A stretch of 64,000 nt of DNA. Origin: a virus. Position 1 is the first letter of the stretch; each line of letters starts with the position of its first letter. Below the pieces are notes generated by a model. It made no database searches, was not told the DNA's origin, and saw only the letters and a program-made list of their open reading frames with translations. This document shows positions 48,197 to 55,900 of the stretch, piece after piece. The translations under genes were made by a program, and so were the position numbers. The stretch is from the IMG/VR virus record IMGVR_UViG_3300044638_006750, positions 62,001 to 126,000 of that record. One strand, written 5' to 3'.

Positions 48197-49063
48197 ATGG
48201 CTAATTTCAAAGTTAATTTCGTCACCAGTGGCAAAGTCATCAACTTTACAGATTGTTGCTGTCCAAATCTTATCAATGTTGTCTGTAGAGACATGGAGAT
48301 GGGACAAAAATATTATGTAACTTTTCAGGATACACCAACTTATAGAGCCCAAATTTTTCCATCTAAATACTCGTTCATCGCTGAATCTCGCGTAGTTGGC
48401 TTTAAGGTTATCAATGGAGGACTCGGTTTTACTTCAACACCAACAGTAGAAATTGTGGGTGGTGGAGCATCCACGGTTGCTACCGCTACTGCTGTTGTGT
48501 CAGAAAAATCTTTTCCTAATGATACCAAGGTCAAAACTATTACAGATATTATTTTGACCAATGGAGGTAAAGGATATACAAGTATGCCAACGGTTAATAT
48601 CGTTGGAGGGGGTGGACGAGGAGCCATAATAAAACCGATATTGAGCACACCTGTTAAAAATTTAACATTTTTTGTTGCTTTTGGATGCAACGATAAAAAT
48701 ATGCCAATACCAACACCATATCCCAGTAACACTCCTACGATTACACCAACTGCTACTCTTACTCAAACTCCTACACTTACTCCAACACCAACTTCTATAG
48801 CTCTAGAAATATTGCCAGCTAATGTTTCAACGTACTCCTCCGCATTGACAGAAAATCCTATAGCTTTAGATGATTATTTTGCGGACAGATCAACATATCC
48901 TGTGAGAGTATATTTGGGTGTTACAGGACAGAGTATTGTAGTGCCAACTGGTTATGATTATGCTATATATATTAAGCCAGATGGCAGTATTACGGATGGC
49001 GCTGTTATTGCTGGCACCAGTATCAAATTTAAGAGTCAAATTTTATTAGGCAAGGGTATATAA
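48197..49063 (+). CDS. Ig-like protein with an inserted GYTS repeat pair (288 aa)
   Basis: Residues 1-62 are the first part of a Cys-framed domain (CCCPNLINVV, QKYYVTFQ, IFPSKYSF). At about 63-150 lie two repeats of the motif GxGFTSTPTVEIVGGGAS / GKGYTSMPTVNIVGGGGRGA, a known phage structural repeat ('G.GY...P.V.I.GGGG.GA'). The Ig-like pattern then seems to resume (NLTFFVAFGCN, about 155-167). A TPT linker (170-200) leads to a C-terminal domain (201-288; VRVYLGVTG, GYDYAIYIKPDG) of unknown family. It is the last member of the adhesin cluster. A virion surface role is inferred. Confidence 0.8.
   Translation: MANFKVNFVTSGKVINFTDCCCPNLINVVCRDMEMGQKYYVTFQDTPTYRAQIFPSKYSFIAESRVVGFKVINGGLGFTSTPTVEIVGGGASTVATATAVVSEKSFPNDTKVKTITDIILTNGGKGYTSMPTVNIVGGGGRGAIIKPILSTPVKNLTFFVAFGCNDKNMPIPTPYPSNTPTITPTATLTQTPTLTPTPTSIALEILPANVSTYSSALTENPIALDDYFADRSTYPVRVYLGVTGQSIVVPTGYDYAIYIKPDGSITDGAVIAGTSIKFKSQILLGKGI
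48704..48796 (+). repeat. Thr-Pro-Asn (TPT) linker tract
   Basis: A 31-codon linker, the last TPT tract in the window. Confidence 0.85.
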
Positions 49064-49102
49064 AGATAGTAAGATAAAAGAAGAATTCTAAGGATTTAAA
49101 AG

Positions 49103-50938
49103 ATGGCAGGAACAATACTAAATCCAGGCGGATCTAACAGACAAGCCTGTATAGATGTAAAATTTGCTCATAGTGGACTTAATGCTGACCTAGGATTAGG
49201 TGCTGCTCCTTTAGTTACTCTCAATAGAGAATTTCTTCAAGATGGTGCTGGTACCTTTATTGGTGTTAACAATAAAATCAATTTATCTGGACAAATACGT
49301 CCCAGCGGTACCCAATTAGGATTTTCTCTTTTAATGCAGAGAGAAAAGAGATTAAGGGATTTATTTTCTAATGGGGCTGGGGATTTTGAAATCACTACAT
49401 CTGGAACCCCAATTTTTAGTGGTGTTAATGCCAAAGTAATATCCTATAATACGGAAAAAAGCGACAATAATTGGGTTATGAGTATGGGCTACTCTATAGA
49501 TCTAGAGTTTTACGAACCGATACAAAACCCAAATGAAACCGGTAAAAAATATAGAGTAAGCAGTATAACTGAAGGATGGTCTATAGAACCAATAGAAGAT
49601 AATATTTATACAAAGATAGACACCCCTGCCTCAGATCCTGATCCAGATTCTGTTGGTGGCCAAACACAAATAGAGAATATTCCTCAATTTAGACTGACTC
49701 GTAGAGTATCAGCTGTTGGCGTTCCAGATTCTGGTTTTTTTTCTCATTTTGACCCAAAAAGAAATGCCGACTCAGAATATAATTTTCGTACAATAACCCA
49801 ATCTCCTTCAAAAGATGCCTACCAGAAGGCAAAAGAATGGGTAGACGATAGGCTGAATTTACCGTTTAATACAACACAAAATTCTAATGGTAGATATACG
49901 GCACTAGTAAGCTCTTCGGACTCGTCATTTGGATCTATGTTCAATAGTTTTAGCAGCTTATACTTATATAATCATACTAGAAACATCAATTATAGTATTA
50001 CTGAGGGCTCGTATGAAGTGAATGATAGTTGGCTAGCCTTACCAAAAGCTTCAAGGTTTACAGAAACTTTTACTATAGAAACATCTACAGATAATAAAAA
50101 TGTTAGAAATGTTAGAATACAAGGAACCATAAATGGGTTACAGATTACTAATGGAAATTTATATGCAACAGGAATGAAAATACCTTATAGTGGAGATGGC
50201 AAAATATATTTAAGTGGATATAATGTAACTGGGGAAACATATGAAAATATTGTTGGTGAAAAATACAATAATGCTGTCTCAGGATGGATATATGATGTTA
50301 AACCAGCTTTATACAAAAGAGCTTGTTTAGCTATTAATAGCCGAGATAGAACTCAGCCATGGTATGATCCTAATAATAGTAATGGCTTATTACCTCCTGG
50401 TAATCCTGTATTTAGAAAAGAAAATGTATTAAATTATATTCCAATTTCTACATCAGAAAATTATGATATTTTTAATGGTACAGTTTCTTATAACTATGAA
50501 TATAATAATATAATTAAAATTATAAGTGGCGTTATATCAGAATCATATAAGATAGAAACTACCGGGCCATCTGACAGCATAGCAGAATTATTTATTCTTA
50601 ATAGGCCATTAGGCCCAGCTTTCCAATATCTGGGAACAAAAACTAGCACTTCTCGTAAGGTGGAAATAGATTTGGTTTTGGTTCCTCCATCAAGCATAGA
50701 TGGGTTTTCGATGGATGACACGAATTGTCCAGTTCATTATAATAGTTATGTATTCCAAAAATGCCAAGAATTTATTGAGTCTCAAAAACCATATGAAGAA
50801 TCTGGTAACGGTATGATAGTAATTAAAAAAAGTGATACATATGGATGGAGTCCAACAGACGGCAGATTTAGCAGAAGTGTGGAGTGGCTTTATCAGCCCT
50901 GTGCTAAAGATAGCAACCCTTATCAATTTTTAAGGTAA
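49103..50938 (+). CDS. tail structural protein, paralog A (611 aa)
   Basis: It shares its whole layout with the next gene. The N-terminus has REFLQDGAGTFIGVNNKINLSG. The middle has a basic hydrophobic strand (PQFRLTRRVSAVGVPD), KEWVDDRLNLPF, and NYSITEGSYEVNDSWLALP. The later part has KYNNAVSGWIYDVKPALYKRACLAIN and PPGNPVFRKENVLNYIP. The end is DTYGWSPTDGRFSRSVEWL. The pattern is beta-rich without TPT linkers or repeats, unlike the cluster before it. The start follows CTAAGGATTTAAAAG. It lies directly before the hub-like gene, so a tail-tip or baseplate-ring component is likely. No named family is recognised, and no enzyme motif is seen. Confidence 0.83.
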   Translation: MAGTILNPGGSNRQACIDVKFAHSGLNADLGLGAAPLVTLNREFLQDGAGTFIGVNNKINLSGQIRPSGTQLGFSLLMQREKRLRDLFSNGAGDFEITTSGTPIFSGVNAKVISYNTEKSDNNWVMSMGYSIDLEFYEPIQNPNETGKKYRVSSITEGWSIEPIEDNIYTKIDTPASDPDPDSVGGQTQIENIPQFRLTRRVSAVGVPDSGFFSHFDPKRNADSEYNFRTITQSPSKDAYQKAKEWVDDRLNLPFNTTQNSNGRYTALVSSSDSSFGSMFNSFSSLYLYNHTRNINYSITEGSYEVNDSWLALPKASRFTETFTIETSTDNKNVRNVRIQGTINGLQITNGNLYATGMKIPYSGDGKIYLSGYNVTGETYENIVGEKYNNAVSGWIYDVKPALYKRACLAINSRDRTQPWYDPNNSNGLLPPGNPVFRKENVLNYIPISTSENYDIFNGTVSYNYEYNNIIKIISGVISESYKIETTGPSDSIAELFILNRPLGPAFQYLGTKTSTSRKVEIDLVLVPPSSIDGFSMDDTNCPVHYNSYVFQKCQEFIESQKPYEESGNGMIVIKKSDTYGWSPTDGRFSRSVEWLYQPCAKDSNPYQFLR

Positions 50939-50941
50939 GAC

Positions 50942-52900
50942 ATGGTAGTACCACTAATTCTTAATAATAATCAATCCAATAATAATTTTAATATTTTAAC
51001 TACGGCAAAACCAGGAGACGGTACTGGCTCTTTGAGGGATGAGCAGATAGACATCTATTTCTGTGGTAGTGGTTTTGGCAGTCACCTTAAATTAGGCCCA
51101 GTGCCATTAATTTCAATATCCAGAGATTTTATTAGAGATGGTGCCGGATCATATATAGGAATTAATAATAAAATTAATTTATCTGGTAAAATATATGATA
51201 GTGGTAATCCGGGTATTAGTGGTATTTTAGTAGGTAAAGAAGATAATCTAAAAAGCCTTATAAAAAGAGGTGTCGGAGATCTGGAAATTAAAAAAAGTGG
51301 TGGTAGTAACTTATTGGGAGAAAAAGGAGGAAAAAATGCTAAGGTTGTAGGCTATACCATAGATAAGACCCCAGATCATTGGGTTTATACTGCCGACTAT
51401 TCTATAGATTTCTCATATTACGAATCTATAGCCAAGTCTGACTATCGTGTTAGTAGTGTAAACGAATCGTGGTCTTTAGAGCCAGTCGGAGAGCTTGTTT
51501 ATTTGGCTTTAAGTAAATCTGTAGGAAAACGCACAGAAACAGAACCAGCATCTGCTACAACAATGACTAATGTGATGGTGACAGGATTGCCACAGTTTAG
51601 ACTAACAAGAAAATTATCAGCAGTAGGTGTAAGAACTGATACATTTGTTTCTCATGATCGCACATCTCGTCATGAATACAATCTAACAGCTGCATCAGAC
51701 GAAAAAGCAGAAAACGATGCTTATTTACAAGCAAAAAAATGGATAGACGATAGGCTTAATCTTCCTTTTGAGACATCACAAAATAATAAAGGAGATTATA
51801 CTACTAAAATTGCTGATGCATACAATATTAGTAGTTTCACTAATTTATTTGTTTGTAATCATAGTAGATCTATTAATTTTAGTATAACTGAAGGTTCTTA
51901 TGAGGTTAATGATACATGGTTAGCTTTGCCTAGTGGTATCAGACATACTGAAGAATTCACTATAGAAAGTTCTACAGATGAAAAGTTTATTAAAACAGTT
52001 AAGGTTCAGGGATTAATTAAGGGACTACATGTTGCTAATAGTAATATAGTAACAAAAAATGCAGACCTGCCCGATGCTAATGGTAAACTAAAACTAGGTC
52101 AATACAGTACTAGTGGAACATCTGGCACTGTTGGGGGCAAAACCTTTAAAGGAGAAAAATACCAAAATGCACTAGATGCATGGATAGATGATATAAAACC
52201 ATCTCTATATACTCGTGCATGTTTAGCTTTAAATACGCCTGACAGAACACAAGATTACTATCCTAGTAACTATAATGGTGGTACAACACCTCCGGGAAAT
52301 CCGGCATTCCGAAAAGAAAATCTGTTGAACATTATTCCTGTGTCTTCATCTGAATCTCATGACACCTTAAAAGGTGCTGTTGGTTACACTTATGAATATA
52401 ACAATGCTACAAAAATTTTTAGTGGTGTTATTTCTGAAAGTGTTAGTATTAATACAAATGGCCCTGGAGATATTGCGGTAGAATTATTTGTACTAGGCAG
52501 ACCACTTGGTCCTGTATTACAATCATTAGGTACTAAAACAGCTACTACTAAAAGCGTTAATATAGAATTAATTATACCTCCTCCAACAACAGCTGCTGCT
52601 TTTAATATGAGAAATAATACATGTCCTGTATGGACTGGAGGATATATTTTTCAAACATGTGAAGCTATAATAGAAGGACAAAAACCCTTCGGTAAAAGAT
52701 TTTCCAAGAATGAAACTTTGCCAAATTCTCCTAGTAAAGGAGTTTATACATCTAGCAAAGGCGGTTTTCAAGGGGATGTTTATGTCAAATCTGATACTTA
52801 TTCATGGAACCCTTCAGAAGGAAGATATACAAGAAATATTGAATGGATATTTGAGCCCGGAAGCGCAGATCAATATAGCTGCCTAAAACAAGAAGGATAA
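50942..52900 (+). CDS. tail structural protein, paralog B (652 aa)
   Basis: A tandem paralog of the preceding gene, about 40 residues longer. Matching blocks: SRDFIRDGAGSYIGINNKINL, PQFRLTRKLSAVGVRTD, KKWIDDRLNLPFETSQNNKG, NFSITEGSYEVNDTWLALP, YQNALDAWIDDIKPSLYTRACLALN, PPGNPAFRKENLLNIIP and DTYSWNPSEGRYTRNIEW. Differences are an N-terminal extension, a Gly/Lys insert near residue 125, and a longer loop before the final strand. It starts three bases after the upstream stop. Two unequal copies suggest a hetero-oligomeric ring or a specialised pair at the tail tip; that is inference. Confidence 0.84.
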   Translation: MVVPLILNNNQSNNNFNILTTAKPGDGTGSLRDEQIDIYFCGSGFGSHLKLGPVPLISISRDFIRDGAGSYIGINNKINLSGKIYDSGNPGISGILVGKEDNLKSLIKRGVGDLEIKKSGGSNLLGEKGGKNAKVVGYTIDKTPDHWVYTADYSIDFSYYESIAKSDYRVSSVNESWSLEPVGELVYLALSKSVGKRTETEPASATTMTNVMVTGLPQFRLTRKLSAVGVRTDTFVSHDRTSRHEYNLTAASDEKAENDAYLQAKKWIDDRLNLPFETSQNNKGDYTTKIADAYNISSFTNLFVCNHSRSINFSITEGSYEVNDTWLALPSGIRHTEEFTIESSTDEKFIKTVKVQGLIKGLHVANSNIVTKNADLPDANGKLKLGQYSTSGTSGTVGGKTFKGEKYQNALDAWIDDIKPSLYTRACLALNTPDRTQDYYPSNYNGGTTPPGNPAFRKENLLNIIPVSSSESHDTLKGAVGYTYEYNNATKIFSGVISESVSINTNGPGDIAVELFVLGRPLGPVLQSLGTKTATTKSVNIELIIPPPTTAAAFNMRNNTCPVWTGGYIFQTCEAIIEGQKPFGKRFSKNETLPNSPSKGVYTSSKGGFQGDVYVKSDTYSWNPSEGRYTRNIEWIFEPGSADQYSCLKQEG

Positions 52901-52903
52901 AAG

Positions 52904-55900
52904 ATGTCACTAGCATATACTGGAAACAGTTCATCAAATAGAACACAGCCGAAAAATCAAAGAAAAACTGTACCTCAAATTATGTTTTTGGGGGCTAGTG
53001 TAGCAAATTTTACTACAAATTTAGGATGGGGCGCACAGGCATCTTCGTTGAATGTGAATTTAGTGACAGATAATTCTGGCTGTACAGTTACAGATGATGT
53101 GATTAAAATAGAAGGACAGGCAGGTGGAGGATTTGATAATGATAATCATTATTATGATACTCCTGATGGAGATAATTTATATGTCTCTAGAGATCCAAGT
53201 ACTGGAAGAGGGATCTTATACGGGAAAATACATCATAAATGGAGTACAAGTAAAGGAAAATTTGTTTCAGTATATCACAGGAAAAAAGATCCTGGATTCT
53301 TTGGACTAAAAAATAATTGGGTTACAACAAATAATGCCGGTTATGATATCACTGGAACACCAGTTTATTTTAGATGCGGAGACTTTGAATATTCAGGACT
53401 GATAAAGAACTGGGAGACTAGCGCAGGAAGCGGAGGGGAGACAACAACTGTAACTATAGAAAGTCCAGCTTCTTTATTAGCAAATTCTTATATTATTGTC
53501 GGAGAATATGCCGGATCCGTTTTTGCAAGATCGACTAGTGCAGCCACAATAGGCGCTCCTAGAAATTATTATGGAGATAAGGCAAACTATGATGGAAAAA
53601 TAGAGTATGGAGCAATCCATAATTTGTTTAATGTATATGGTTTTCTGGAATCCTTTGAATTTGGTTTTTCTGACCAAAATGAACAAGGTATTCCAATATC
53701 ATATATTATTAATGCTATGCAGATTTTAACAAGCGAAAAAAATAAAGCTATTTCAAAAGCTTTTACTCCTTTCCAAAGAATTATAGGTCGTGCAGCAATG
53801 CAGTCGGACCAATCCTTTTGTCCTACTGGTTTTTATGACGGACACGGATTGTTCCCCTATGTGTCGGATGGTGCTGGTGGGTATAGGCACGAATATATAC
53901 TAGACTTATCAGAATTACCTAGACCAAATAATTTACTCAGAATGAATGGTCCAGTTATCAGCATATTGGATCTAGTGACCCAGGTTTGCGACATGACATC
54001 GAGAGATTTCTTTATTGAATTGATACCTATGCCATCTGAAAATGGCAACCTTTGTATACCTGTAATAAAAGTAAGAACAGTTAATAGATATACACAGCCC
54101 GCTCCTAATCAAGTTAAAAATATTATCAATAGTATTATGAATACATATGCTATTAGTAATATTAGCTATGGTCAGGAGTCAGGAGAAGCTTTAAATAGAA
54201 CAATGCTTATTGGGGGACCACAACAAAGACTATATCAGGCAAAGAATTTTAGACTAGCATATACTCAGTGCAATTATATTTTAGATCCTTCTGCTGTTAA
54301 GGCGGTAAATTTTTATTCCTATAATATGTCTAAGTATAGGGTTCCAAGTGGTTTGTCTACAAGATTAGCGACAAACGCTAATTTAGTTGCTAGCGATTAT
54401 TCTTGGTTAATTGCAGATGATGAGATTATTAAAAATAAAGTAGAGGACTGCTATACTTATACTACATCTACTGTTTTTCAGGATACAGACAATGGACCAG
54501 GATTATCCAGTATAGTGGTGGGGGCGGGAGGTAAGAAATTAGGAAACTATCAAAAAGATTCTTCCTATAACCCTATTCCTCTTTATACTTTTGCTCCAAG
54601 TATTGCGGGGTCACCTGTTGATAATATTAGAGCAAGATGGATGCCATTAGATAACGATGTTATATCTCCGTTTTTTGGTTTTGAGTTTGAAGAAAAATCT
54701 GCCACAACAGACGGCCTACCAGAAGAAAGCTTGAAAAGACCAAGAAAGGTTTATCTTGATACATTTACAGGTCAGCAAGTCATAGTATTTGATATAGCAG
54801 AATTACCTCCTCTCAGATACGGTATCAACACAATATATCCTAATAGTAAGTTTGTGGTAACAGAAACAGAGATTAGAGCTGCTATGGCAGGATTTGATAA
54901 TCTTGTTCTATATTATGCTTCAAAAACATACAAGCCAGACCTTATCCTTATGTTACAAAAAACATATGTAACTAACAGAATGTCTATTGTTTCAACACCA
55001 GATGGTCCGATGGCAATGGGTCCATGGGGTATGGTTGAAGATCAAAATGCGGCAGATACAGAGGGTGGGCCTTCTCCAGATGTTTTTGCGGATCAGGATG
55101 AGGAGGTGAATGTTACAAATCTTTTATTAAGTAAATCATTTACGGAAGATTTAATGGCTATTCATGCTTTTATTGCTGATATTGGGGCCAAGTATTATGG
55201 TAAAGCCTATTCTGTCAAATTACCAGGAGTCAATGGATATAGAGATTGGACAAGTGGGGGTAACCAAGAAATAGGAACAGACTCAAATGGCAACCCCGTA
55301 TATGTATGGGCTGGAGTACCAAAGACATACTACAATTATGAGGTTGCTCAAGATGGTGCTTGGGAAGAACCAGGAAATTATATTGATGATGATATTATTG
55401 TTGGATCAACAGACTCATATCACCTAATGGATGAAACAGGCAGAATTCAAACCACTTTGGGATATAATGCTTCTGATAACTTCGACCACACTGCACAAAA
55501 AATGTGTAGCAGTGCTGCTTTACTCGATGCTGCTTATCGTAGTCGCAAATTAAATCCTGTATTCGGAGTAGAGTTATATTCTATGCAGGCTATAGAGTTT
55601 CAAGATTGTGATAATGCTAAGTTTTATTATCCTTCGATTGATCTTAGTGGAGTAGCCGAGGATGTTTTAGTGGTTAATAATAGGAATGAAATAAAAAATC
55701 CATATGGCGTTGGAGCAAATATACCAACACAACATGGACGGAAAGCCTATGTAAAAGCCACGACAAGACCTAATTTTTATTTTAGTAACGCTAATACACT
55801 ATCCGACCCTAGAGTAATAGTTGATTCACCCGGACTCTTTTTAAATAGTAGTAGTTTAGAATATACTCAAGATCCAAACAAAACAGTAGTATCTAATGCT

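Noticed and set aside
48174-48200. TTGACA as a -35 promoter box before gene 48197.
   Set aside because: At 16-18 bases downstream there is the start codon region and no TATAAT-like box.
14887-49063. Diversity-generating retroelement acting on the adhesin genes.
   Set aside because: No reverse transcriptase, template repeat or variable repeat with adenine-directed changes is visible in the window. The element could lie outside it.
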